64,000 nucleotides of DNA from Dastarcus helophoroides (GCA_028583605.1 CM053332.1:21456297-21520296); one strand, 5' to 3'. Positions 45,847 to 58,645 are shown, numbered from the stretch's first letter. A program made the numbers and translations. Notes: generated from the letters alone by a model not told the origin.

Positions 45847-47425
45847 CGGGGTCCTGCAACAGTGCGTCGGGCATCTATAGGTCCTATAATAAAGAAGTTA
45901 GAAATTCCGTTGTTATGCAGACGTTAACTGTGTACAAGGATGTATTTCAGGAAAATATGGTCAGTGTGAGCCGCTGGGAATAAATTTTTTTAAATAAAAC
46001 CCCCTAAATTTTTTTACATTTTTAAGTTTATTTCTAACAATTATACATATTTCTAAGATATTGTCAAATTTGGTTGGATAGTTCCAGAGTAAAAAATATA
46101 TTTTGCAACATTTTCTTTAAAAATTCATTAAAAATACAAAAACGCCCTAACATTTAAACTACGCTAGATGTTTACTGAAGTGAATCTCTAGTTACTTTGC
46201 TATAAATTAAGTAAGCCTGAACTTTACATACTCCTGAGATATTTAAATTTGGTTAAATAGTTCCAGAGTAATAAATAAATAAAGAGAAAAAGAATATTTT
46301 ACAACATTTTTTTAAAAATTCATTAAAAATACAAAAACGCTTTGAGATCAAAACTACGCCAGGTATTTACTGTAATGGGTCTCTACTTACTTTGCTATAA
46401 ATATCTTAGACCTCACTCGTACAGGGTGTCCAAAACTCAATGCCAAATTGGCTAAAATATGAAGCAATTTTTCTTCGTTTTTTCAAATAGAAGATCTACG
46501 AAATCAACCTAATTTTGTTCAGCGAATATTAAATCTGTCGTTTAATTTTATGACAAAGACTTTTTTTAAATTTTGCCAACGCACTCTACGTTTTTTCTTT
46601 TTTTTAGAGTCTTTTTTAAGAGTTTTAGAGTCAAAGGTGTTTTGAACCTTTATTAAGGTAGTCTTTAGTGGCTCGAATTGGTAAAATGTTTTGTTATTTA
46701 GTTATTCATTTGTAGTCCTAAGAGAGCTTGGTAGTTAATTTACAAAATAATGATAAGGTAACTCATTTTTATCAAAGCTATCTATGATTTTTTGTCTTTT
46801 ATCTTAGTGTCGAAAGTGCCATATGTAATAATCCGACGAATATCTGCTTAACCGTTGAAAATTTTAAAATATTTGTAAGTACAAAAAATGTTTATTTTTT
46901 AATTTTGTATTTTAGAGAAAAAATATACAGGGTATTTTATTTGAAAAAACAAAGAAAAATTACTTGATATTTTAGCCAATTTGGCATTAAATTTTGAACA
47001 CCCTGTACATGTATGGCCTAAGATATTTATAGCAAAGTAACTAGAGACCCATTACAGTAAATACCTGGCGTAGTTTTAATTTTAAAGCGTTTTTGTATTT
47101 TTAATGAATTTTTAAAGCAAATGTTGTAAAATATTTTTTTTTCTCTCTATTTATTTATAACTCTGGAACTATTTAACCAAATTTAAATATCTCAGGAGTA
47201 TGTAAAGTTGTTTAAAAATAAATCCAAAAATGTAAAAAAATACATGAAGTTCTATTTAAAAAAAATTCACCCTCAGCGGCTCACACTTTTTGAAGATACC
47301 CTGTACATGTGACCATGTTTTCCTGAAATACGTCCTATACACAGTTAAGGTCTGTCTGTAAACAAAATTCCTAACTTCTTTATTATAAGATATATATATG
47401 CCCGAAGCAGTGTTGCAGGACCCTG
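45847..47425. mobile_element. Large foldback DNA transposon, Tc1/mariner-like ends
   Basis: The right end reads, on the complement, CAGGGTCCTGCAACACTGC and is flanked by TA (47426-47427). The left end is CGGGGTCCTGCAACAGTGC flanked by TA (45845-45846). Arms extend inward to 46420 and from 47008. The left arm has an extra internal duplication (CCAGAGTAA and AAATTCATTAAAAATACAAA appear twice). There is no coding. It is interrupted at its centre by another element. Confidence 0.8.
46422..47005. mobile_element. Nested MITE, TA target, CAGGGTGT ends
   Basis: The left terminus CAGGGTGTCCAAAACTCAAT and the right complement CAGGGTGTTCAAAATTTAAT match over at least 50 bp. TA flanks both ends (46420-46421 and 47006-47007). 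It lies at the symmetry centre of the larger foldback. The interior has no open frame. Confidence 0.85.
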
Positions 47426-47818
47426 TATTAAGGACTTCCACTTTTTTTTGAAATTTAAACCTTTAAAAAGTAATAATTTTTTTATACTTTCTGTAAAACT
47501 TTTCAAAAAAGGTATTTTCGTATAATTTTGGAAAAAAGTTGATATTTTGTAAATAATGCTCAAGTTTTAAAATAGAAGCGAATTTTCAAATAAATAGTTC
47601 AAACCTTTAACAAAGAAATTTTCCAAAAAAAAAGGTTTGATTTACAAAAAGTCGAATTTGGAGAAAAAAATCGAAAATTAAAAATAAGGGAATATCTTGA
47701 ATACGTACAAAATTTCAGTCAGAATGTCAAGAAAATTTAAAAAATAGTGTCAATGAACTGTCAAAAGGGTAAACATTTTTAAAAAGACAAAATTTTCAGG
47801 ATATTTGTTTGGTATAAC
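47426..47818. other. AT-rich DNA, no gene
   Basis: Sequence like that at 44560-45000, with no coding signal. Confidence 0.5.
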
Positions 47819-48060
47819 GGACTGGTCCTTAGTTAACTTTAAAAATTGAAATACAGAACTTGTCGCCTAAAACCAAGAACGAGCAACGAAGGTTGCTCTA
47901 ATGCGTTTCGACAGCCAAGCTGTCATCTTCACAGAGATACTGTATGGGTGTGTATCTCTCTAAAGATGACATCTTGTCTGTCGAAAAACGTTAGAGCAAC
48001 CTTTGTTGCGTTTTTTAATCTTTCTTGGTTTCAGGGGACAAATTCTATATTTTAATTTTT
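47819..48060. repeat. Inverted pair of family 1 modules
   Basis: Minus copy 47819-47931 and plus copy about 47961-48060 (CTAAAGATGACATCTTGTC, GAAAAACGTTAGAGC). The plus copy carries mutations in the core box. Confidence 0.85.
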
Positions 48061-48125
48061 GAGGATTTTCGTATCTTCCAAAAACAGTTTATTTGTAATT
48101 GTTTAATTTTGCTTTAAAGGTAAAT

Positions 48126-48165
48126 TGGGGTTGCCCTTTGTGAGTGGATTAAACTTATAAAAAAA
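48126..48165 (+). mobile_element. LINE 3'-end fragment (copy 3)
   Basis: GGGGTTGCCCTTTGTGAGTG followed by GATTAAACTT and an A-rich run. It matches the 3' terminus of the LINE at 2003 in the opposite orientation. It is a dead-on-arrival truncated copy. Confidence 0.6.
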
Positions 48166-50904
48166 TTTAAAGAAACCCAATTTTTATTAAAAATTCAAAC
48201 TTTCAGCAGATGCCGAATTTTTCAAAAAAATCTACATTTATAATAAATTTCGCCATAAAAGTCGAACTTTTGGGAAATGATCAAAGTTATTAAATTTCGA
48301 AAAGGACAAAATTTTTGAACAAAAAGTCGAAAAATTGTCATTAAATCAAACTTCTGAAATTTTGGAGGAACGGGTGAATCATAGCTAGCTGAGCTATCAA
48401 CAGTTAAAACACTGCCACCTAGCGAAGCGGTTGCTCTCTGGGAAAGTTGCCAGAAGACAAGGATTCAAATGCACAGATCAATAGGTTTGAACATTCATTA
48501 AATTCTTGTCATTTGTTAGCATTCGAGTTGGATATACCAAACTGAGGATATCTAGCAACATCGAAGCCGGTCTTTGGTTTCCAAACTTCGAATCTAATAA
48601 ATGTTCCAAACCCATTAATCTGTGCATTAGAATCCTTATTTGATTGTGCCTAAAATCCGGTCTCTACTAATCAGTAGTAGTAAATATATGTGATCTATAA
48701 GTAAAATGGGGGCCACAATAAATTAAGGAGCTCAGTTGCGAAACAAAGCCGAAATATCGTTCACTTTCAAAGCAAACATTTAGTCTGACGCTTTAAAATG
48801 AACACTTAACGTCTGTTTGAGCAAGTGACACTCGATAATCCCGACGACATGGGCCCCAAATTAATTCTTAACGCGACGTATTGCGGTGTACATCTTAATC
48901 CTCCGATATGATGGACGGTCATGAGCGACGAGAACGCTTCCTCTCTAACCTCAACGACAGAATTATTTCTTCATTTATATGCCATTATCAACCGTGGCGC
49001 TTTGAGTGATTCGGAAGGGACGAATTTCCCCCTTTCGAGGCGTAATTTTAACGTGGCGAAAATTCCACAAGTTGGGGAATCGCGCTATGGCCCAAATTAC
49101 TTGACCATGTGTGAAATGGCAGGGAAAGTTTGCACCTTGTTCGATTCGCTAAGGTTTAACTAATGCATTTGACGAAGTATTCTGTCACTAGAACAAACAA
49201 GTTGGGGAAATTTAAATAATGTCTCACGGGAGACAACTTTTGGCACATTGGGGAAAGTACTGGATAAACTGTGACATTGTGTGCAGGTTTCCTTACAATG
49301 TTAGAATATATGCCTGAAAGTGTACTATCGGCTCCGAGGGCCCCAAAAAGTCGTTTTTTTGCATGAAAATCCACCGATAAGGATTTCCTGCAAAAGGTTA
49401 GTGTAAAATAGCGAACAGGGCAGATTATTTTGAATAAAAGTGGGTGCTAGTATTATAGAGTATAACTAATACTTGAGGGATATTTTCCGACGTTTTCAGT
49501 TTTGTGAATTTATGTGAGAAATATCTGATAAAAAGAAACATTTTTTTAAATCACACGTTTGCAGCATTTTTTGTCATTACATACATTCCTCCACTTAAAT
49601 TTTTAAATTAAATATTTGGAATCTATTACGAATTCCTCCGCTTGCAGTTTTTTCATAAACACAAGTGCAACTACCAACAAACGCCTTAATATGCTCAAAA
49701 CCTAAAGAATTTGGCTGTTTGAGGGTTGAATATTTATTCCGTGGATACATCTTATTTAGTTTTTAGGTTCCTTACTTTGGTTTTTGTCAGATCATGTTGA
49801 GCTCATTTTTTCTTTAAGTTTTTTTCGCGAAATTAAATTTAAACAAGAAATTTTAACAATATATGATTTCATTTGGTAATTTCGACTTTCATCACAAAGT
49901 GTGCTTTTAATTTGAAAATAGAGCCAGATCTAGACTTTCACTATCACTGGCTCCTAAAGTGGCCGCACCATTTGCGCTACCCTAGGGTCGGCCCTAGTTG
50001 TTCCTAAAATTAACTTAAAATATAAGTTTTAGGTTTTTTTAATAAGAGATTTTTAACAAACTATACTCGCTAAAAGGCTTTGTCCCTAGATCTAGGAGTA
50101 GAGGAAGCCGAAAGCCCTAAATTAAAAAAAACGTCTGTTTTAGGAAATTTGCTTGGAAGTTAAGTTTTATTTTATTCATAATTAGAGCCCACGCTCTGTA
50201 TATGTCAAGATATTAAAGTTATTTAATTTTCCTGAAGTGGTGACTATTAACTTCCCGTGAAACGTTACTCTTCAATAGAACATAGTTTGGAAAATTCCGC
50301 ACTAAAGCAAAATTTGTTTCAGAAATATTTCAGTTAACATACAGGAAGCATTCAGCTTCACCGCCTGCTGAATATTTGCAAGGAAAGAACGGAATGCGAA
50401 TCTCACATATATACATCCATGCGAGAATTCGCCGTTATAATACGAAAAATTCGTCAGTGGAAATATGAATTCGTTGTAATCAAATGTTTTCCGAATTGTT
50501 TGTCGATATCTTTTTGTGCGAGATTTCCCCGTTTTCCGGACGACTTGTGCGCCAAAGATGTTCGCGTGTGTGCCCGTCGAAAAATAGGGCAATATTTAAG
50601 ACGTTTTCTCATATCCAGATTGAAATCCGCCTTTTGAGCGAAAACGCCCCAAATCTCTAAGTTGTATCGAGGCTTTCGAGGTAAAAGGTTTCTATTTATC
50701 CGCGAGATATGTTGCCGAATCGCATCGGGGAAAGCAATCAGTCAGGGCCGATGCGAAAATGACGGAGAAGGAAAACTCCGGGAAGCCGCCGATTATTAGG
50801 GGATACCTTTTAGGTCTGCACTGATTATTCGATTTTCGCGATAGCTCTGGACAAATTTAATGTGTTTTTGGACCAGGAGAATATGGTTTGTCCTATTTTT
50901 TATG
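48166..50904. other. Longest mostly unique stretch; no gene recognised
   Basis: CpG-bearing islands at 48800-49150 and 50300-50860 stand out from the AT-rich repeats. Open frames of 72-96 codons (48921-49163, 49156-49374, 50302-50592, 50419-50637) overlap each other on both strands and show no domain or codon pattern that I can defend. Could be intron or regulatory DNA of a host gene outside the window. Confidence 0.4.
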
Positions 50905-50912
50905 TATAAGAC
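50905..50912. repeat. 8-bp target-site duplication, left
   Basis: TATAAGAC, repeated exactly at 55770-55777. An 8-bp duplication is the hAT hallmark. Confidence 0.92.
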
Positions 50913-51125
50913 CAGTGGCGGCTCGTGACTAAAATTAATGGGGGTGCTGCTCCAGAAAATTTTGAGTCTTTATTTTAAAATTATTCTAAAAAAATAAATA
51001 TGTCTAGAAAGAATTTTTTTTTGAGAACTTGATAAAATCCTAAATTAACAAAATCAATATTTTTTACATATTAAATAGTTACAGTTCAAACTTTCATTTA
51101 AACGTAAAATCTATTCTTGTTTGAA

Positions 51126-51599
51126 TTATTTATTTAAACTAAAGAAATCTTTAATCGAAAGTACTGCAAGGGCTTTTAGCTTTTCTGATTTCATAGTGCT
51201 TCTCAGAAAAGTGTTGATCCTTTTCAATGTTGAAAAGCAGCGTTCTGCCCCTGAAGTAGTCATAGGAATTGTCAAAAGGATTTTAATTAATTTTGTAATT
51301 TCACTAAAAACATCATCTAGATTATTTTCCAAGATAAATTTCAGCAGATCAATTAATTTACAATAATTACGAATATCAGACCTAGAATAAAATACTTTTA
51401 GTTCAGTTGAAAGTTTTTCTTTGTCAGTTATAGGATATGCATCAGTGGGCAGTACTATTCCTTCTGTGGGATGTTCATTCTTAAAAGCAGAAAAGCGTGC
51501 CTTCTCGAACAATTTAGCATCCACTAAATGATTAGTGGAAAAATATCTGTCCAATATATTAACAATTATACTATCATACACTTTTTTAGCTTCTGCCAT
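51126..51599 (-). pseudogene. hAT transposase, C-terminal dimerisation domain only
   Basis: A 157-codon open frame, still uninterrupted. Residues about 110-150 (KILLTIPMTTSGAERCFSTL, then a KR.NTFLRSTM-like stretch, then KLKALAVLSI) are the hATC dimerisation region that also completes the RNase-H-like catalytic core. Full insect hAT transposases of this ZMYM/TTF-type are usually 500-800 residues with an N-terminal zinc finger. That part and the first catalytic Asp residues are absent, so it cannot be an active enzyme. The Met at 51597-51599 is merely the first in the remnant. Upstream frames (51600-51760) have stops. Confidence 0.85.
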
Positions 51600-52249
51600 G
51601 GGTGTTTTTGAAGGATTTTAACAGTACTTTGAATTTCTTAATTCTAAAATAGCAGTTTTGAAATTGGCTGTATATCCGTTAACTTTAAACACACTAATTT
51701 CTCGAGATTGCATTTATTTTTTATCAAAGTAAAAGAAACTGGGCATCGCAACTGCAAGAAAATTCAATGTTACAAAAAATACAGTCAAAAATTCATGAAT
51801 CTCACGATTAAAATCAAAATTAAAAAAAAAATCTCCAAATTTATTTTCAACATTTTTATTGAAATTTAATGATAAAATCGACATTTCATATTTAAGAATT
51901 CGACAAAAGGTTGAAATTTGAGTATAAAGACAAAATGGAAAAATATTTTTTTTAAAACAAAATTTATTGATTTAATCTTTAATTTAGAAGATTATTGCAC
52001 GACTTAAGGTAGGAAATTATCATTTCATTATTTATCGTTATCTATTAATATGAGTTTAAAAATAAAAATGAATTATTTTTTATAAAATAATTCATTTTTG
52101 CAAAAACAAATTGTCCTCAAAGGTTTTTATTTTTTCTGAAATAATTACATAAAACTTTTAGATTTATTAAATTAATACTAATCCCAACTGACAAACAATA
52201 TTTAATTGAATATTAAATATTTCCAACATAAAGCATTTTTCGTTGGACA

Positions 52250-54900
52250 TGTCACTTTTTTTCGACTTTAAACTTAAAATTTCGACTTTTTTATTGAAAT
52301 GTTTACTTTTTTCCTAGAATTCCGAGATTAATCTCGAAATTTCGACTTTAATCTCGGAATTTCGACTTTGATATCGAATTTTATTTCGAAATTTCGAGAA
52401 TAAGAAGCTCTATAATAAACACACTCTGCAGTTAAATTAGGCAGACGACAGTTACATCCCACCACTCCTCTTTCCCAACAATCTTGACAGTTGGTAGTAG
52501 GGTGCGACCAATAATTGCTATTTTTATTTCGCAAATTTTGGTCCTTTCCTTAGAAATTTCGAGATTAAAGTTGAAATTTCGAGAAAAAAGTCGAAATTTC
52601 GAGTTCTAAATCGAAATTCCGAGATTAAGATCAAAATTTCGAGAAAAAAGTCGCAATTTGAAAAAAGGTCGAAATTTGATAAAAAGTCGAAACTTCGACC
52701 TTATAAGAGTCGAAACTTCGACCTTATAAGAGTCGAAATTTGAGAAAAAGGTAAGTTGAAATTCCGAAAAAGTCGAAAGTTGAGAAAAAAGTCGAAATTA
52801 GTAGAAAAAAGTCGGAATTTTGAAAAGTCGAAATTTCGATATGAAAGTCAAAATTTCGAGAAAAAAGTCAATATTTAAGACAAACATCGAAATTTGGTAA
52901 AAAGTGGAGATTTCGAGAAAAAAGTCGAAATTTTGAAAAAAAAGGTCGATATTTCGAAAAAAAAGTCGACATTTTGACTTTAAAGTAGAAATTTCCAAAA
53001 AAATGTCGAAATTTTTATATTAAGGTTAAAATTTCGAGAAAAAAGTTGAAATTTGAGAGAAAAAAAACGAAATTTTGCGAAAAAGGTCAAAATGTCAAGA
53101 AAAAAGTCGAAATTTTTAGAAAAAAAGTCGAAATTTAGGAAAAAAAGTCGAAATTTTGAGAAAAAAGTCGAAAATTCGAGCTTAAAATCGAAGTTTGCAA
53201 AAAAAAGTCGAAAATTCTAAAAATAAAATTTTCTTTAATCGATGTCCTTTCTACATCTTTGAAACATTTCGAAAAAGTTGAAATTTTCAAAACAAAGTCA
53301 AAATAATTTCCAGAAAAAAGTCGAAATTTAAGAAAAATGTTGAAATTTTGAGAAAAAAGTCGAAATGTTGAGTTTTAGGTCGAAATTTCGAGAAAAATGT
53401 CGTAATTACGATACTAAGGTCAAAATTTGGAAAAAAAAGTCGAAATTTGAGAAAAACTTCGAAATTTCAAGAAATAAGTCTAAATTTCGAAATATTTCGA
53501 GAAAAAAGTCAAAATTTGAGAAAAAAATCGAGATTTCGAGGAAAAAAGTCGAAATTTCAAGAAAAGAAAGTCGAAATCTCGACATTGAGGATAAAAGTGA
53601 GTTCAAAGTAGAAATTTCGAGAAAAATTTCGATATTAAGGTCAAAATTTCAAGAAAAAAGTCGAAATTTGAGAAACAAAAAACGAAGTTTTGAAAAAATT
53701 TCGAGATGTTAAGAAAAAAGTCAAAATTTTGAGAAAAAAAGTCGAAATTTAATAAAAAAGTCGAAATTTCGAGAAAAAAGTCGAAATTTCGAGCTTAAAA
53801 TCGAAGTTTGTGAAAAAAGTCGAAATTTCTAAAAATAACATTTTTTTTTAATCGATGTCCTTTCTACACCTTTGTAACGGTTCGAAAAAGTTGAAATTTT
53901 CAAAACAAAGTCAAAATAACTTCCAGAAAAAATTCGAATTTTGAGAAAAAAGTCGAAATTTAAGAAAAATGTCGAAATTTTAAGGAAAAAAGTCGAAATG
54001 TTGAGTTTAACGTCGAAATTTCGAGAAAAATGTCGAAATTTCGAGAAAAGTCGAAATTTGAGAAAAACTTCGAAATTTCGAAATATTTTGAGAAAAAAGT
54101 CAAAATTTGAGAAAAAAAGTCTAGATTTCGAGGAAAAGAGTTGAAATTTCGAGAAAAAATGGCGAAATTTCGAGAAAAAAAGGCGAAATTTCGATATTAA
54201 GGATAAAAGTGAGTTCAAAGTCGAAATTTCGAGAAAAATGTCAAAATTTCGATATTAAGTTCAAAATTTCGAGAAAAAAGTCAAAATTTGAGAAACAAAA
54301 AACGAAGTTTCGAAAAAATTTTCGAAATTTCGACAAAAAATCGAAATTTGAGAAACAAGTCAATATTTCGAGAAAAAAGTCGAAATTTTGAGAAAAAAAG
54401 TCGAAATTTGAGAAAAAAGTCGAAATTTGAGAAAAAAAAGTCGAAATTTCGAGAAAAAAGTCGAAATTTCAAGCTTAAATTCGAAATTTGAGGAAAAAGG
54501 TCGAAATTTCTGAAAATAGCATTTTTTTAATTGATTTCCCTTCTGCGTCTTTGTAACATTTCGAAAAAGTTCAAATTTTCGGAAAAAAGTCGAAATGTCC
54601 AGAAAAAGTCGAAATTTTGAGAAAAGAGTCGAAATTTGAGAAAAAGGTCAAAACTTGTAATAAAAGTCGAAGTTTGAGAAAAGAGTCGAACTTTTTAAAA
54701 TAACATTTATTTTAATCGTTGTCCTTTCTACGCCTTGGTAACATTTCGTTAAATTTCGATTTAAAAATTAAAATTTCTAGATATTTCGACTTTAAACTCC
54801 AAATTTCGACCTTTATTTCCAAATTTTGATCTTAAAGTCAAAATTTTGACTTTAATCTCGGGATTTAGAGGAGAAAAAGTCAACATTCCGTGATAATTTT
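52250..54900. repeat. 19-20 bp GTCGAAATTT minisatellite with larger duplications
   Basis: Dense runs of AAAAAAGTCGAAATTTCGAG and a 19-bp variant lacking CG, about 100 copies with short indels. A landmark ATCGATGTCCTTTCTAC recurs in variant form at about 53238, 53851, 54530, 54711 and 54906, so blocks of 180-680 bp were also duplicated. The frames listed here in any direction (for example 53365-53712 and 53829-54218) are low-complexity artefacts. Confidence 0.93.
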
Positions 54901-55769
54901 TTTCAAATTGATGTCCTTTCAACGCTCTTGTAATTTTTACTTCAAAAAAAGTAAATAAACTTTTTTCAAGTTTTGTAGTGTATTTATTAATACGCGTGTA
55001 ACGTTTTCAACCACCAAATTAAAAATGTTAAGACCGGTAACAGGTAATAAAATAACGTAGAGTAATATTTGTGAATATATGGTAATTTTAACTGCGTATG
55101 TACGGAATTTTACCTTCAAATATATGGCAACACTGCCTGTTATCTTTTCTATTTAATCAACGACATAATAAATTAAAAGAAATGTTAATGCTGCCATCTG
55201 TTGGCTTATTAATGCAGCTATTACTAGTATATGTAAGTAGATAACATCACCACATAAATACACTTACATAACAAATTTAAAAAAATTCTCATTAAATTTA
55301 CAGTGACCGGCATCTAAGGTAAATCGATCCGATTCTTAGGATTTTTGAATCGTTGATTAGATCGATGCTATATTTGAGATCGATCTAAAAAATCGACCTT
55401 AAGACTTGAAAAAATCGATTTTTTTATTAATCGATCTCAGATCGACATCCCTAACTGCGGGAAGAGCAGTGCTTTTTCACCTTTGCAGTAGCATATGAAG
55501 CTTTCTATGCGCGCAAACGTATAACATTCAAATACATCGTCGTTGAAACTGTGGAGCACCCAGTTCCTTATTCGATACAAATATTATGTTTGCATCTTTT
55601 TTCATGAATTTAGGCATTACTACTGATATTAACCTTAAGGGTTATATGTATAATGTACAAATCCATATAATGAAAGAGCAAAAGAAAAAATACTTCATAT
55701 TAAAGGTTATTGATAGATGGAAGTTGGGGGTGCTGCAGTTCCGCAGTGCCCATATGCGAGCCGCCACTG

Positions 55770-55777
55770 TATAAGAC
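55770..55777. repeat. 8-bp target-site duplication, right
   Basis: TATAAGAC, matching 50905-50912. Confidence 0.92.
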
Positions 55778-55785
55778 TAATATAT

Positions 55786-56096
55786 TGTTGCGCGTTATCG
55801 GTTCGAATGATTAACACTTGGCGAATTGTAACCACTTTATTTCCAACTGAGCTCGGAACGCCACAATTGTAATTCACCAACGCTGCTTATTCGTTGACTT
55901 CTTCTAACTTACTAACTGAGTGAAAGCCGACCCAATTTCCAATATATAGCTCCCATTTCGGGTTCTAGAAGAATCCAGCAGATAAGGCTTATCGTTTGCC
56001 GAAATTTTTGCCGTTTGATTCATTATCGCAGCTGCTTCCCCTTATTAAATTTTCTGGAATATTCCTAAATAAATTTTATATTTACATTTCGTTACA
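55786..56096 (-). mobile_element. LTR, array unit 1
   Basis: The complement starts TGTAACGAAATG and ends GATAACGCGCAACA. It has CTATATATTGG as TATA box, CTCAGTTAG about 30 nt on as initiator, and GGAAATAAAG as poly(A) signal. It has no adjacent internal coding region, primer-binding site or polypurine tract, so it behaves as a solo LTR within the repeat unit. Confidence 0.85.
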
Positions 56097-56740
56097 ATAC
56101 ATTGTGTATCTAGTAATAAAACCAAAATATTCCTAGATTATGATGTAAATTAGGGCCGAAACTAACAAATATGTTTTTTTGTGCAATAGAGTAGTCTTTT
56201 AGTTTCTCTCTGAACTCTGGCTGTCGAAACGCGTTAGAGCAACCTTTGTTGTGTTTTCTAATCTTTCTTGGTTTCAGGGGACAAGTTCTGTATTTCAATT
56301 TTTGAAGATAACCAGGGATCAGTCCGTTCCATAAAAAAAATGGTCTTTGGTTACCTTTAAACATTGAAATGCAAATCTGTTCCCTGAAACCAACAAAGAT
56401 TAAAAAACACAACAAAGGTTGCTCTAATGTGTTGTGCTTTTACTACGAAGTACACATATAAGTTTACTTAACTCCAAATGTTATTATTTTCAACATTTTA
56501 ATAATTGAAATCCAAATCTTGTCCCCTGAGAGCAAGAAAGATTAAAAAACCCAACAGAGGTTACTCTTAGAGGTTGCCTTAGAGCAGCTTCTGTTGTGTT
56601 TTTTATTCTTTCTTGGTTTCAGGGGACAAGATTTGTATTCCAATTTTTAAAGATAACTAAGAACTAGTCGCTTTCACCAAAAAAAAAAAAAAACATTTCG
56701 AAGGTTTTTCCCCAATTAACCTACAGACCAAACTCGATTT

Positions 56741-57051
56741 TGTTGCGCGTTATCGGTTCGAATAATTAACACTTGGTGACTTGTAACCACTTTATTTCCA
56801 ACTGAGCTCGGAACGCCACAATTGTAATTCACCAACGCTGCTTATTCGTTGACTTCTTCTAACTTACTAACTGAGTGAAAGCCGACCCAATTCCCAATAT
56901 ATAGCTCCCGTTTCGGGTTCTAGAAGAATTCAGCAGATAAGTTTTATCGTTTGCCGAAATTTTTGCCGTTTGATTTGTTATCGCGGCTGCTTCCCCTTAT
57001 TAAATTTTCTAGAAAATTCCTAACTAAATTTTATATTTACATTTTGTTACA
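56741..57051 (-). mobile_element. LTR, array unit 2
   Basis: Same structure as unit 1. It shares TTGTAACCACTTT after CTTGGTGAC, and the TTTTGTTACA end, with unit 4. Confidence 0.85.
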
Positions 57052-57693
57052 ATACATTGTGTATCTAGTAATAAAACCAAAATATTCCTGGATAATGATG
57101 TAAATTAAGGCCGAAACTAACAAATATGTTTGTTTTTTGTGCAATAGACTGGTCTTTCAGTTTCTCTCTGAACTCTGGCTGTTGAAACGCCTTAGAGCAA
57201 CCTTTGTTGTGTTTTTTAATCTTTCTTGGTTTTAGGGGACAAGTTCTGTATTTCAAATTTTGAAAATAACCAAGGAACAGTCCGTTCCATAAAAAAATGG
57301 TCTTTGGTTACCTCTCAAAATTGAAATACAAATCTGTTCCCTGAGACCAAGAAAGATTAAAAAACACAACAAAGGTTGCTCTAACGTATTGTGCTTTTAC
57401 TACGAAGTCCACATATAAATACATTTAACTCCAAATGTTATTATTTTCAACATTTTAAAAATTGAAATCCACATCTTGTCTCCTGAAAGTAAGAAAGATT
57501 AAAAAACCCAACAGAGGTTACTCTTAGAGGTTGCTTTAGAGCAGCTTCTGTTGTGTTTTTTAATCTTTCTTGCTCTCGGGGGACAAGATTTGTATTTCAA
57601 TTTTTGAAGATAACTAAGAACTAGTCGCTTTCACCAAAAAAAAAAACATTTCGAAGGTTTTTCCCCAATTAACCTAAAGCCCAAACTCGATTT

Positions 57694-58004
57694 TGTTGCG
57701 CGTTATCGGTTCGAATAATTAACACTTGGTGAATTGTAACCACTTTATTTCCAACTGAGCTCGGAACGCCACAATTGTAATTCACCAACGCTGCTTATTC
57801 GTTGACTTCTTCTAACTTACTAACTGAGGAAAAGCCGACCCAACGTCCAATATATAGCTCCCGTTTCGGGTTCTAGAAAAATCCAGCAGATAAGGCTTAT
57901 TGTTTGCCAAAATTTTTACCGTTTGATTCATTATCGCGGCTGCTTTCCCTTATTAAATTTTCTAGAAAATTGCTAACTAAATTTTATATTTACATTTCGT
58001 TACA
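57694..58004 (-). mobile_element. LTR, array unit 3
   Basis: Shares CTGAGGAAAAGCC and CGTCCAATATATAG with unit 5. Confidence 0.85.
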
Positions 58005-58645
58005 ATACATTGTGTGTCTAGTAATAAAACCAAAATATTCCTGGATTATGATGTAAATTAAGGCCGAAACTAACAAATATGTTTTTTTTGTGCAATAGAC
58101 TGGTCTTTCAGTTTCTCTCTGAACTCTGGCTGTCGAAACGCGTTAGAGCAACCTTTGTTGTATTTTTTAATCTTTCTTGGTTTCAGGGGACAAGTTCTGT
58201 ATTTCAAATTTTGAAGATAACCAAGGACCAGTCCGTTTCATAAAAAAAATGGTCTTTGGTTACCTTTAAAAATTGAAATACAAATCTGTTTCCTAAAATC
58301 AAGAAAGATTAAAAAACACAACAAAGGTTGCTCTAACGTATTGTGCTTTTACTACGAAGTACACATATAAATACCTTTAACTCCAAACGTTATTATTTTC
58401 AACATTTTAATAATTGAAATCCAAATCTTGTCCCCTGAGAGCAAGAAAGATTAAAAAACCCAACAGAGGTTACTCTTAGAGGTTGCCTTAGAGCAGCTTC
58501 TGTTGTGTTTTTTATCTTTCTTGGTTTCAGGGGACAAGATTTGTATTCCAATTTTTAAAGATAACTAAGAACTAGTCGCTTTCACCAAAAAAAAATAACA
58601 TTTCGAAGGTTTTTCCCCAATTAACCTACAGACCAAACTCGATTT

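Larger units (their letters stand above)
50913..55769 (-). mobile_element. hAT transposon, internally degenerate, 4.86 kb
   Basis: The left end is CAGTGGCGGCTCGTGAC. The right end, on the complement, is CAGTGGCGGCTCGCATATG. Subterminal GGGGGTGCTGC is present at both ends in inverted orientation. A perfect 8-bp duplication TATAAGAC flanks it. It contains the C-terminal part of a transposase near the left end, reading leftward. The middle (52250-54900) is a large 19-20 bp repeat expansion where the rest of the transposase should be. A second left end lies at 63200. It inserted about 8 bp from the LTR array starting at 55786. Confidence 0.92.

Noticed and set aside
50302..50637. Overlapping 96- and 72-codon frames in a CpG-bearing region
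   Set aside because: Opposed frames on both strands with no motif; more likely unique non-coding DNA.
53365..54491. Lys/Phe-rich frames (KSKFEKK, FDFFLEIST)
   Set aside because: Translations of the GTCGAAATTT repeat on both strands; not coding.
55303..55461. Possible nested hAT-like MITE (CAGTGACCGGCATC ... GACATCCCTAACTG)
   Set aside because: Ends match only loosely and I found no 8-bp target duplication; the ATCGAT-rich interior could be ordinary AT sequence.
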